From Clostridiales bacterium (GTDB lineage Bacteria; Bacillota; Clostridia; Oscillospirales; Acutalibacteraceae): 7,930 nucleotides of DNA. Position 1 is the stretch's first letter; each line of letters opens with the position of its first letter. The notes beneath the pieces were generated by a model. That model saw only the letters and a program-made list of their open reading frames with translations. It made no database searches and was not told the DNA's origin. The position numbers were made by a program, and so were the translations under genes. Below are positions 1-6,879 of the stretch, one piece after another. The stretch lies in the NCBI GenBank assembly GCA_019417145.1, contig DXVY01000008.1, positions 1 through 7,930 on the forward strand. The letters run 5' to 3'.

Positions 1-42
1 GTTTACTTATATTTTCTCTCTGACCAACTAGGGGGCGACAGC

Positions 43-82
43 AAAAAAGACCGGCGGCCGTGTGATCCGACCGCCGGTCTTT
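43..82 (-). terminator. Intrinsic terminator of the secreted CHAP-domain gene
   Basis: A perfect 12-bp inverted repeat (46-57 with 71-82, AAAGACCGGCGG on the minus strand) closes a 13-nt loop. On the minus strand it ends in six T residues, reaching down to position 43. It begins 12 nt after the TGA stop of the minus-strand gene ending at 95, where a Rho-independent terminator is expected. The A-rich flank on the other side could let it work weakly in the opposite direction as well. Confidence 0.85.
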
Positions 83-94
83 GGCGTTTTTCTA

Positions 95-2062
95 TCAGTT
101 GTTGGTTCGGTATTCTGCGTTTTGGGATTCCAGGGTCTGACGGGGCAGGAAACGATCCCAGCGAATACCGCATTGCTTGTCGAAATTGCATTCCACCACC
201 CGGACGCCGGTATCGTCCTTGCCGATGACAATGACCGAATGGCCGCCGTAGCGGATATAATCGCCGATTTTTACGCTGTCGAAATCGTAAAATTTCCGCC
301 AGTTGCGCACGTTGGTTCCGAAGAGCTCATTGCCGATTTTAAAGGCGAAGCCCATGCACTGGATGGCGTTGTTAAAGTTGTTGCAGTCGCACTCTCCGGG
401 CAGATAGGTGCTGTGGGTGTGGGAGCCGCCGCCGTTTTGGTCAGCGGGACAGGGGGTGTCGGTCCATCCGTCGGGATTGTTTTCGCCGCCAATGTGGTTC
501 CAGTACTTGCCGTCCGGGAACTTGATACGCAGCGCAGCCAGCTTTTCCTCTATATCGGTGGGCACGGGCGCGGGATTTGTATCGGGCGGGGTAAAGGAAA
601 TATAGTCTCCGCTGGTATAGCCGGTAATTTCGGAGCCGTCCCCCATGTTCCGTCCCCGTACCGGATACCAGCCGTCAACCGCCTCGCCGGTGACCGTAAT
701 CTGCTGGTGCTTCAAAAAGCCGCCTACTATATCGTAGTCGGTGGAAGGACCGGTGCGCACCCGCACGCTGTGGGAGGTTTGAAGGTTGTCGATCCAGGCC
801 ATGCGTTCGGCGGGTTCGGGATTCTCCGGGGCCTCGTCCGGCTGCTTTGCCAGGGACCAGGCCTGTCCGGCATGGTCGCCGCTTGCGCTCTGCAGACGAA
901 CCAGGCCGTCCTCTGCCGTCATGGCCGAACGGGTGTTGCCCGAGGGGGAGAGGAGATAGCTCCCATCCTCCCGCAGGACAAAGATCCAGGTAGCCGCCTG
1001 CCCCTCCTGCATGGGGCGTAGCGCGATATCTGCGCCGATTGCAGAGGAGGGCGCGCCCCCCTCGTCCACCGGCTCCAGGGCGCAGTCGGGAAATAAGGCC
1101 GAGCGGATGACATACCGGTTGTCGCCGGCGGCCTCCAATATGAACTTCTGGTTGTCGGCGGTTGGTTGGGCGGCCAGGCCCACCGATTGATCGTCCGCCG
1201 CCTGCAAAACGCCCGAAACATTTTGCAATGTATAGATTCCTTCCTCCACGGCCGCCGGTGTGGGCGGTGGGGCTACCCGGACCGAGCAGGCAGCCGAGAG
1301 CCCGCCTCCGGATACGGTGATCGTTGCCTCGCCGGCCGCCAGCGCCTGGATCTGGCCGTTGGCACTGACGGATAGGATATCCGGCCGGCTGGATGCCCAT
1401 TGCAGGTAGGGACCCGCCGCCGGGTCGTCATAGTGGGCGGTTAAGGTATAGGTCTCGCCTACGGTCATCTCCAGCTGGGAAGAATCCAGGGAAAGGCTGT
1501 GTAGGTAAATGCGTCCGGCGTAGCGAATGGAGCGGCCGCTGGCCAGCGCCTTGCACAGCTCCATTATGTCGCCTATGGTAACCTCCTGGGCCATGCCGCC
1601 GTTATCCAAATAGCCGCATACGCCGGCCGCGCAAAAGTAGGCGTCCTGTTGAGGCGGCTGGTCGGTGGACAGCTTGGCCAGGATCTTGCAGCCCTCCATC
1701 ACGTCGGAGATGGTTATGGCGCCGTCTCCATCCACGTCCCCATGTACTACAGCCGTATAGATCTGCGTTTGGCCGTCGACGGTCATATGTACGCTCTGGC
1801 CCGTGGCCATATTGCCCTCCAGCACCTCGCCTTCATCGCCGTAGACCTGTACGGTTCCGTCGACATACCGGCTCTTGAAGGCGTCCACCGAGGTATTCTG
1901 GTTGATGTCCATAATCCAGCCGTTATCCTCATCGATATAATAGGGGGGATAGAGGGCCGAGGGCTGTTCCTCGGTCAGAGCGGCCGCCGGCAGCGCGCCG
2001 GCTGCCAGCAGCGAGAGGAGGACGGCGAAGGAGAGGATGCGCTTTCCAGGTACATGTAGCAT
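95..2062 (-). CDS. Secreted multidomain protein: dockerin-like, Ig-like, beta-trefoil, SH3b and CHAP-like amidase
   Basis: An exported 655-residue protein, probably a cell-wall or surface-polymer hydrolase. Residues 1-29 are a signal peptide (KR, hydrophobic core, AAA cleavage site). Residues 41-106 resemble the small beta domain that often precedes dockerins in gut Firmicutes. Residues 108-174 hold two dockerin-like repeats: the first keeps the calcium loop (D109, D111, D113, D120), while the second (GYLDNGG...TIGD) is degenerate. Residues 187-263 are a BIG_2-type Ig-like domain, 273-405 a ricin-type beta-trefoil-like region, and 420-490 an SH3b domain (VRVRTGPSTDYDIVG). Residues 505-655 are CHAP-like, with probable catalytic C569 (QCMGFA), H608 (GGHSVIVIG) and E624 or N626. 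The start is supported by GGGAG 8 nt upstream. It is monocistronic, with its own promoter and terminator. Module assignments are from motifs; the substrate is unknown. Confidence 0.88.
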   Translation of the reverse strand: MLHVPGKRILSFAVLLSLLAAGALPAAALTEEQPSALYPPYYIDEDNGWIMDINQNTSVDAFKSRYVDGTVQVYGDEGEVLEGNMATGQSVHMTVDGQTQIYTAVVHGDVDGDGAITISDVMEGCKILAKLSTDQPPQQDAYFCAAGVCGYLDNGGMAQEVTIGDIMELCKALASGRSIRYAGRIYLHSLSLDSSQLEMTVGETYTLTAHYDDPAAGPYLQWASSRPDILSVSANGQIQALAAGEATITVSGGGLSAACSVRVAPPPTPAAVEEGIYTLQNVSGVLQAADDQSVGLAAQPTADNQKFILEAAGDNRYVIRSALFPDCALEPVDEGGAPSSAIGADIALRPMQEGQAATWIFVLREDGSYLLSPSGNTRSAMTAEDGLVRLQSASGDHAGQAWSLAKQPDEAPENPEPAERMAWIDNLQTSHSVRVRTGPSTDYDIVGGFLKHQQITVTGEAVDGWYPVRGRNMGDGSEITGYTSGDYISFTPPDTNPAPVPTDIEEKLAALRIKFPDGKYWNHIGGENNPDGWTDTPCPADQNGGGSHTHSTYLPGECDCNNFNNAIQCMGFAFKIGNELFGTNVRNWRKFYDFDSVKIGDYIRYGGHSVIVIGKDDTGVRVVECNFDKQCGIRWDRFLPRQTLESQNAEYRTNN

Positions 2063-2085
2063 AATTCAAACTCCCAAGTAAATGA

Positions 2086-2099
2086 TTACAAATTTGTAA
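2086..2099. promoter_or_regulatory. Perfect 14-bp palindrome in the 5' leader of the secreted-protein gene (operator candidate)
   Basis: TTACAAATTTGTAA is a perfect palindrome. It lies just downstream of the predicted transcription start (around 2105, minus strand) and upstream of the ribosome binding site at 2071-2075. That position suits a repressor site that blocks early elongation or initiation. It is AT-rich, so some chance occurrence is possible. No regulator family is assigned. Confidence 0.45.
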
Positions 2100-2105
2100 C
2101 TAATT

Positions 2106-2121
2106 ATGTTAAGCATAACAT
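2106..2121. promoter_or_regulatory. Inverted repeat overlapping the -10 box of the secreted-protein promoter
   Basis: Perfect 6-bp arms ATGTTA and TAACAT are separated by 4 nt (AGCA). The repeat covers the predicted -10 element at 2112-2117 of the minus-strand promoter and lies next to the 14-bp palindrome at 2086-2099. A protein bound here would compete with RNA polymerase. The operator role is an inference from position. Confidence 0.4.
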
Positions 2122-2140
2122 ATGCATTTCCATCCGTCAA
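2112..2140 (-). promoter_or_regulatory. Sigma-A-type promoter of the secreted-protein gene
   Basis: Reading the minus strand, TTGACG (2140-2135) is followed after 17 bp by TATGCT (2117-2112). The -35 box matches 5 of 6 consensus bases and the -10 box 4 of 6. The predicted start lies near 2105, giving a leader of about 43 nt before the ATG at 2062. Confidence 0.6.
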
Positions 2141-2265
2141 TACGAAAAACAGAAAATTGAGAAAGGAATTTGATTTCTAAGGTTTTTGACGAAAAAAGGG
2201 GAAGAAGCAAACCAACTGCACAATTTTGATCATGGCGATTTTGTGCGGATTGTGGCAATTGCTTG

Positions 2266-2294
2266 TTGCTGTTTGACGCGCGGCTTGTTATAAT
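2266..2294 (+). promoter_or_regulatory. Sigma-A-type promoter of the typA operon
   Basis: A perfect TATAAT (2289-2294) is preceded at 17 bp by TTGCTG (2266-2271). A better -35-like TTGACG at 2273-2278 would pair with TAATAC (2294-2299) only at a 15-bp spacing, so the first pairing is preferred. Transcription from about 2301 would give a leader of about 125 nt before the typA ATG. Confidence 0.65.
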
Positions 2295-2300
2295 AATACA

Positions 2301-2425
2301 GTTAGAAATTTTAAGAGACTTGCCCTAAATTCAGCGGGTATTCTTGTCCATTTCGACCAGCCGTTATCCGCTGTTTCCTATAGGGGAAAAGGCGCCGCGC
2401 GGCGGCAGAACAGGAAGTTGTGAAT
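2301..2425 (+). other. Structured 5' leader of typA
   Basis: The untranslated leader holds a 9-bp stem (2332-2340 with 2365-2373, CAGCGGGTA against TATCCGCTG, including one G-T pair) with a 24-nt loop. A small TTTCC/GGAAA hairpin follows at 2374-2389, and then a GC-rich self-complementary patch (GGCGCCGCGCGGCGGC, 2391-2406) just before the AGGAAG ribosome binding site at 2412-2417. I do not recognise a known riboswitch or T-box motif. Confidence 0.4.
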
Positions 2426-4246
2426 ATGGGTTGCACTGAAAATTTGCGGAATATCGCCATTATTGCCCACGTGGACCACGGCAAGACCACCTTGGTGGAC
2501 CAGATGCTGAAGCAGAGCGGCACCTTTCGTGCCAACGAGCAGGTGGCCGAAAGGGTGATGGATTCCAACGATCTGGAACGGGAACGGGGTATCACCATCC
2601 TTTCCAAAAATACCAGCGTCCGATACAAGGATGTGAAGATCAATATTGTGGACACGCCCGGTCACGCGGATTTCGGCGGGGAAGTGGAGCGTATCCTCAC
2701 CATGGTGGACGGCGTGCTGCTGCTGGTGGACGCCTTTGAGGGGTGTATGCCCCAAACCCGCTTTGTGCTTAAAAAGGCCCTGGGTCTGGGCAAAAAGCCG
2801 GTGGTGGTTGTCAACAAGATCGACCGGCCCATGGCCCGTCCCCAGGAGGTGGTGGACGAGGTGCTGGATTTGTTTATCGAACTGGGCGCGGACGATGACC
2901 AGTTGGAATTTCCGGTGGTCTACGCCTCCGGCCGCGACGGCTACGCCACCCTGGACCCGGACGTGCCGGGCAAGGACCTACAGCCGTTGTTCGAGACCAT
3001 CGTCCGTGAGATCGAGCCGCCGGAAGGCGATGCGGACGGCCCGCTGCAGATCCTGTTTTCCAATATTGATTATGACGACTACCTGGGCCGCATCGGCGTG
3101 GGCCGGGTGGAGCGCGGGCATGTGAAGGCCGGCCAACAGGCGGTATTGTGTCATACCGACGGCGGGACCTCCCATGTGAAGATCGCCAAGCTTTATATGT
3201 TCGAGGGACTGCACCGCACCGAGGTGGAGACGGCCTCCCTGGGCGATATCATTTCCGTGTCCGGCATTCCCGACCTGAACATCGGGGAAACAGCCTGCGA
3301 CCCGGAGCACATCGAGCCCCTGCCCTTTGTGAAGATTGACGAGCCCACCTTGTCCATGAACTTTATGGTCAACAATTCCCCCTTTGCGGGCAGAGAGGGC
3401 AAGTTTGTAACCTCCCGCAACCTGCGGGATCGCCTCTTCAAGGAAGTGGAGACCAACGTGAGCCTCCGGGTGAAGGAGACCGATTCGCCCGACACCTTTG
3501 AGGTCTCCGGCCGTGGGGAGCTGCACCTTTCCATCCTCATTGAGACCATGCGCCGCCAGGGATATGAGTTCCAGGTTTCCCGTCCCACCGTCATCTATAA
3601 ATTCGACGGCGACCGGAAGCTGGAGCCCATCGAGCTGCTGATGGTGGAGGTGCCGGAGGAGTATGTGGGGGCGGTTATGGAACGGCTGGGCGCCCGCAAG
3701 GCCGAGCTGCAAAATATGGGCGCCAGAGAGGGCGGCAGCACCCACCTGGAATTTCTGATTCCCGCCAGGGGCCTTATGGGTTATCGCTCCCAGTTCCTGA
3801 CCGATACCAACGGCAACGGCATTATGAACCACATTTTTCATGGGTACGAACCCTACAAGGGAGACATCGAGCAGCGGCTTACCGGCTCCATCGTGGTACA
3901 CGAAAGCGGTGAGACCACCGGTTACGGCCTGTTCAACACCCAGAGCCGCGGACGGCTTTTTGTGGGGCCGGGCGTAGAGGTGTACGAAGGCATGATCGTG
4001 GGGGAGAATCCCAAGAACGAGGATATTGTATGCAATGTCTGCAAAAAGAAGCAGGCAACCAATATGCGGGCCGCCGGGTCGGATGACGCCCTCAAGCTGG
4101 TTCCGCCCTCCATTTTGAGTCTGGAGCAGTCCTTGGAGTTTATCAAGGACGACGAGCTGGTGGAGGTTACGCCAAAGTCCATCCGTCTGCGCAAGCGGGT
4201 GCTGTCCAAAGAGCTGCGTATGAAGCAGGCCAGCCGGAACAAATGA
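2426..4246 (+). CDS. typA: Ribosome-associated translational GTPase TypA/BipA
   Basis: A cytosolic GTPase of the EF-G/LepA superfamily that binds the 70S ribosome and supports 50S assembly and stress or low-temperature growth. At 606 residues it matches the usual full length. The G domain is intact: G1 AHVDHGKT (14-21), G2 RGITI (54-58), G3 DTPGH (76-80), G4 NKID (130-133) and G5 ASGR (167-170). A beta-barrel domain follows from about residue 205, then EF-G-like domains and the TypA-specific C-terminal region with [11 protein letters not shown] and [11 protein letters not shown] chose ATG 2426 because AGGAAG (2412-2417) lies 8 nt upstream; the in-frame GTG at 2420 is only 2 nt from that site and would add two residues. 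It is first in a three-gene cluster, with 27 nt to the next start. Confidence 0.96.
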   Translation: MGCTENLRNIAIIAHVDHGKTTLVDQMLKQSGTFRANEQVAERVMDSNDLERERGITILSKNTSVRYKDVKINIVDTPGHADFGGEVERILTMVDGVLLLVDAFEGCMPQTRFVLKKALGLGKKPVVVVNKIDRPMARPQEVVDEVLDLFIELGADDDQLEFPVVYASGRDGYATLDPDVPGKDLQPLFETIVREIEPPEGDADGPLQILFSNIDYDDYLGRIGVGRVERGHVKAGQQAVLCHTDGGTSHVKIAKLYMFEGLHRTEVETASLGDIISVSGIPDLNIGETACDPEHIEPLPFVKIDEPTLSMNFMVNNSPFAGREGKFVTSRNLRDRLFKEVETNVSLRVKETDSPDTFEVSGRGELHLSILIETMRRQGYEFQVSRPTVIYKFDGDRKLEPIELLMVEVPEEYVGAVMERLGARKAELQNMGAREGGSTHLEFLIPARGLMGYRSQFLTDTNGNGIMNHIFHGYEPYKGDIEQRLTGSIVVHESGETTGYGLFNTQSRGRLFVGPGVEVYEGMIVGENPKNEDIVCNVCKKKQATNMRAAGSDDALKLVPPSILSLEQSLEFIKDDELVEVTPKSIRLRKRVLSKELRMKQASRNK

Positions 4247-4273
4247 ACCGGCGCCCACCCGGAGGAGATGCCA

Positions 4274-5065
4274 ATGATCATTGATTTCCATACCCATGCC
4301 TTTCCGGACAAGATTGTGGAAAAGGCCATGCGCACCCTGGTGCATAACGCCGGCAATACCATCCCCTTCACCGACGGCACCGCCGACGGCATTGTTTCCT
4401 ATATGGACGGCCACGGCGTGGACAAGGCTGTCGTGCTGAATATCGCGACCAATCCAAAGCAGCAGCACAATGTGAACGATTTTGCAGCGGCTATAAACGG
4501 CGAGCGGCTGATAGCCTTTGGATCGGTGCACCCGGACGCGCCTGATGCGGTGGAGGAGTTGCACAGGATCCGGGAGCTGGGGCTCAAAGGGGTTAAACTC
4601 CACCCCGACTACCAGGGCTTTTTTGTGGATGAGGATAAAATGCTGCCCATTTATGAAACCATAGAAAAATTGGGGCTTGTTCTGGTTTTCCATGCCGGCG
4701 TGGATATCCAGTACTTTGAGCCGGTGCATTGCCCGCCGGCGCGGCTGGCGCGGATTTTGCCGGTCTTTGGGAGCGGCCGGGTAGTGGCCGCCCATATGGG
4801 CGGGTATTTGCAGTGGTATGAGGTGGAGGAGCACCTGGTGGGCAAAAACCTCTATCTGGACACTTCCTTTGCCTATTCCCGTATGCCCAGCCCCCACGCC
4901 GCCAGGATCATTCGCAACCACGGCCCGGCGCGGATCCTGTTCGGCAGCGATATGCCCTGGAGCGCGCCCCATCTGGAAAAGCGCTTCATCCAGAGCCTGG
5001 GGCTGTCGGAAAAAGAGGAGCGGGATATCCTGGGGGATAACGCCGCCGCTCTTTTGGAACTGTGA
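4274..5065 (+). CDS. Amidohydrolase_2-family metal-dependent hydrolase
   Basis: A 263-residue TIM-barrel hydrolase of the amidohydrolase_2 (PF04909-type) family, which covers decarboxylases and hydrolases acting on small organic substrates. The metal-site pattern is complete: H6 and H8 in DFHTHAF, K108/H110 in GVKLHPD, H140 in VFHAG, H174 in AAHMGG, and D226 in LFGSDMPW. ILGDNAAALLEL is the usual family ending. It is near full length for the short bacterial members and has no signal peptide, so it is cytosolic. The start is ATG 4274, 8 nt after GGAGG (4261-4265); an ATG at 4268 directly abuts that site and is unlikely. It lies 27 nt after typA, so it is probably co-transcribed. The substrate cannot be told from the sequence. 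Confidence 0.88.
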   Translation: MIIDFHTHAFPDKIVEKAMRTLVHNAGNTIPFTDGTADGIVSYMDGHGVDKAVVLNIATNPKQQHNVNDFAAAINGERLIAFGSVHPDAPDAVEELHRIRELGLKGVKLHPDYQGFFVDEDKMLPIYETIEKLGLVLVFHAGVDIQYFEPVHCPPARLARILPVFGSGRVVAAHMGGYLQWYEVEEHLVGKNLYLDTSFAYSRMPSPHAARIIRNHGPARILFGSDMPWSAPHLEKRFIQSLGLSEKEERDILGDNAAALLEL

Positions 5066-5099
5066 CCGCATGAAATTTTTGAGAAAATGGTGATAGGTT

Positions 5100-6005
5100 T
5101 TGGACTTTATCCTCTTGGACCTGGAGTGGAACGGCGCCTACTGCAAAAGCGCGGAAAAGTTTGTCAATGAGATCATTGAGATCGGCGCCGTTCGCCTCAA
5201 CGAACGGTTGGAAGAGGTGGACGGTTTCCGGATGATGGTCCGCTCTCAGCTCACCAAACGCCTGTGCGGTCGCTTCAAGGAGTTGACCAACATTACCAAC
5301 GAGGAAATGGCGGCCGGCGTGCCTTTCAGGGAGGCGCTGGCCGCCTATACCGCTTGGGCGGGCGACGACGCGGTGACCATGACCTGGAGCAATACCGATT
5401 TGTATGTGCTTTTGGAAAACTGCCGCCTTTTCGCAGGAGAGGAGCGGATCCCCTGCATTACCCTGTACGCCGACCTGCAGCCCTATGTTCAGCGGGCGCT
5501 GGCCGAAAGGGGCGTGGAGCAAAAGGGGCAGATGTCCCTGGCCCATGCGGCCGAGGGATTTGGTCTGGATACCTCCGGCTTCGACCTCCATCGGGCCCAA
5601 GACGACAGCCGAGTCTGCTGCGAGCTGCTGCGGCGGACCTATGACCAGGAGAAGCTGGCGGCCTGTCTGGAGGATACCCGGGCGGCCGATTATTATGACC
5701 GGCTGACCTTCAAGGCCTATATGATTTCGGATTTGAACAGCCCCTATATCGATAAAAACGAGCTGCGCTTCCGCTGTGATGTCTGCGGCCGTTTCGCCCG
5801 GCGGACCACCAAATGGGTGTTCAAAAACCGTATGTTTAGGGCGAGCTTTCGCTGCGGCAACTGTGGCCATGCCTTCAGGGGAAGGGTGGGCTTTAAGAAA
5901 AAATACGACAGCGTGCAGATCAAGCGCGTAATCGACCCCATTTCAGACGAGCCGGCGTCGGAAGAGGCATCCGAGCCGACGGAGAGGGCGGCAATCGGTT
6001 CCTAA
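5100..6005 (+). CDS. DEDDh 3'-5' exonuclease with C-terminal zinc-ribbon-like segment
   Basis: A 301-residue RNase T/DNA polymerase III epsilon-type exonuclease (DnaQ-like fold), expected to remove nucleotides from 3' ends of RNA or DNA with two metal ions. The motifs are intact: ExoI D7 and E9 (LLDLEWNG), ExoII D100 (WSNTDLYVLL), and ExoIII H164 and D169 (HRAQDD). A linker of about 50 residues leads to CDVC (226-229) and CGNC (252-255), a four-cysteine zinc-ribbon-like unit inside a basic stretch, then an acidic tail rich in Glu and Ser. The start is TTG 5100: a stop lies in frame at 5094 and later starts would cut into ExoI. GGTGAT (5089-5094), matching the extended Shine-Dalgarno sequence, is 5 nt upstream. 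It follows the hydrolase after 34 nt. The substrate is unknown; it resembles KapD-type exonucleases only in the nuclease core. Confidence 0.86.
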   Translation: MDFILLDLEWNGAYCKSAEKFVNEIIEIGAVRLNERLEEVDGFRMMVRSQLTKRLCGRFKELTNITNEEMAAGVPFREALAAYTAWAGDDAVTMTWSNTDLYVLLENCRLFAGEERIPCITLYADLQPYVQRALAERGVEQKGQMSLAHAAEGFGLDTSGFDLHRAQDDSRVCCELLRRTYDQEKLAACLEDTRAADYYDRLTFKAYMISDLNSPYIDKNELRFRCDVCGRFARRTTKWVFKNRMFRASFRCGNCGHAFRGRVGFKKKYDSVQIKRVIDPISDEPASEEASEPTERAAIGS

Positions 6006-6069
6006 AGTTATGCGCCGCCTAGCAGGGACGGCGTGGGGCAACGCTCTCACAGAAGAATATTCATCCGAC

Positions 6070-6140
6070 GCTAGTAGGGGAGGCGCAGGCCTCCGCCCGG
6101 GCCTTGCCGGCGGCGATGGGCGGCGGGCAAGGCCGTACGT
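6070..6140. repeat. Palindromic intergenic repeat-like element
   Basis: A GC-rich block made of two stem-loops in a row: GGAGGC/GCCTCC (6079-6084 with 6089-6094, 4-nt loop) and GGCCTTGCC/GGCAAGGCC (6100-6108 with 6126-6134, 17-nt loop rich in GGCGG). It begins with TAGTAGGGG and ends at CCGTACG. This form resembles interspersed REP- or MITE-like elements I associate with intergenic spaces of Oscillospiraceae. The assignment to such a family is from memory of style. The octamer TCACAGAA occurs on both sides (6047-6054 and 6141-6148). Confidence 0.45.
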
Positions 6141-6224
6141 TCACAGAACAAAGGAAGGGGGCCTGTCCGTATGGACAGGCCCCTTGACGCAGACGGCATA
6201 TAGGCCGACGTACGGCCCCCTTCC
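6131..6224. repeat. Nested and overlapping inverted repeats in the convergent spacer
   Basis: Two long-range perfect repeats share a 3' arm: GGCCGTACGT (6131-6140) with ACGTACGGCC (6208-6217), and GGAAGGGGGCC (6153-6163) with GGCCCCCTTCC (6214-6224). The second also overlaps the 5' arm of the hairpin at 6156-6185. The three pairings cannot all form at once. Either strand's transcript would have alternative folds. Confidence 0.5.
6147..6185 (-). terminator. Strong hairpin, probable terminator downstream of the acetyltransferase gene
   Basis: A 13-bp stem (6156-6168 with 6173-6185, one G-T pair, 4-nt loop) is built on GGGGCCTGTCC and its complement. On the minus strand it is followed by CTTCCTTTGTT, a pyrimidine-rich, imperfect U-tract. 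On the plus strand the following bases are GACGCAG, so it is a poor terminator for the exonuclease operon. It lies about 105 nt past the stop of the minus-strand gene. No better terminator was seen for either neighbour. Confidence 0.45.
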
Positions 6225-6289
6225 TTCCAGAACCCAGATATACCATCCCCGGACGGACGCGACCGTCGCCTAGACCAGGGCGGATCGTC

Positions 6290-6823
6290 TTATAGTTCAA
6301 ATTCCAATTGGCAGTCGGCGGGTTCCCGTTCCACATGGGCGGGATTGTACTCCGCAGCCTCCCGGCAGCCCATGGCCTTGTAAAAGGCCTGGGTTTCCAC
6401 AGCCGAATGCGCCGATATATAGAGCTTCTTGGCTTTCTTTGTCCTGGCCCAGCCGGCGGCCAGCCGGAACAGTTGCCGGCCCACGCCCTGTCCCCTAAGC
6501 GCGGCGGACACATGCAGGCTGGTAAGGTCTAGGTAATCTCCGTTCTTACCTATGGGAGAGGACTCCACCGAGACAAAGCCCTTTAGTTGATCGCCCTGGA
6601 AGGCGCCGTAAACCACGCCGCCGGTACGGATGGTGTTCTGTAGACAGTGGACAAGAAACCCATAGTCCTCCTCGCTCCAGTTGTCGATGAAGGGCGCGTC
6701 CCGGATCACCCAGCGCCCGTCTTCCTTGCGCCAACATTTGGTGACCGTCTGCCGGCGCTCAAAGTGTTGAAAAAGGGACCGCTCCATTTCCTCCAGGCCA
6801 ACGCTTCGATATTGCATATCCAT
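6290..6823 (-). CDS. GNAT-family N-acetyltransferase
   Basis: A 177-residue single-domain GNAT enzyme, which transfers acetyl from acetyl-CoA to an amine on a small molecule or protein. The acetyl-CoA pyrophosphate loop is visible as RGQGVG (110-115) in LHVSAALRGQGVGRQLF, preceded by the beta-4 strand GDYLDLTSL and followed by an alpha helix, KKLYISAH (beta-5) and AFYKAMGC (about 146-153). The length is ordinary for the family and there is no signal peptide. The start at 6823 has AGGAG (6833-6837) 9 nt upstream; a second in-frame ATG lies two codons in. It converges with the exonuclease gene and diverges from the symporter. The acceptor substrate is not evident: the N-terminal half carries no resistance-type signature I recognise. 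Confidence 0.88.
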   Translation of the reverse strand: MDMQYRSVGLEEMERSLFQHFERRQTVTKCWRKEDGRWVIRDAPFIDNWSEEDYGFLVHCLQNTIRTGGVVYGAFQGDQLKGFVSVESSPIGKNGDYLDLTSLHVSAALRGQGVGRQLFRLAAGWARTKKAKKLYISAHSAVETQAFYKAMGCREAAEYNPAHVEREPADCQLEFEL

Positions 6824-6851
6824 ATATATTTACTCCTGCTTGCGTTTTTCT

Positions 6852-6879
6852 TTGATTATATCATGGACTATGGTATAGT
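6852..6879 (+). promoter_or_regulatory. Candidate promoter for the symporter transcript
   Basis: TTGATT (6852-6857), a 16-bp spacer, and TATAGT (6874-6879), matching 4 of 6 and 5 of 6 consensus bases. Transcription from about 6886 would give a leader of roughly 355 nt before the symporter start. It overlaps the minus-strand promoter for the acetyltransferase almost completely. Confidence 0.45.

Noticed and set aside
62..1021. A 319-codon open frame on the plus strand
   Set aside because: Antisense to the CHAP, SH3b and trefoil regions of the secreted protein. It starts inside the terminator hairpin and has no recognisable motif or ribosome binding site.
2218..2246. GCACAA/TTGTGC inverted repeat upstream of the typA promoter
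   Set aside because: Only 6-bp arms with a 17-nt spacer in AT-rich DNA, too weak to call an operator.
2978..5071. A 697-codon open frame on the minus strand
   Set aside because: It is antisense to typA and the amidohydrolase, both of which show full family motifs. The translation is rich in His, Gly and Gln with no domain pattern, as expected of a shadow of GC-rich coding DNA.
4986..5870. A 294-codon open frame on the minus strand
   Set aside because: Antisense to the exonuclease, whose three Exo motifs and zinc-ribbon cysteines show the plus strand is coding.
6010..6273. An 87-codon open frame in the convergent spacer
   Set aside because: It runs straight through the inverted repeats and hairpins. 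Its composition follows the palindromes and it has no family resemblance.
6016..6273. CGCCTAG direct repeats at 6016-6022 and 6267-6273 as element ends
   Set aside because: Seven bases with little matching flank in a GC-rich spacer. Chance is the simpler explanation.
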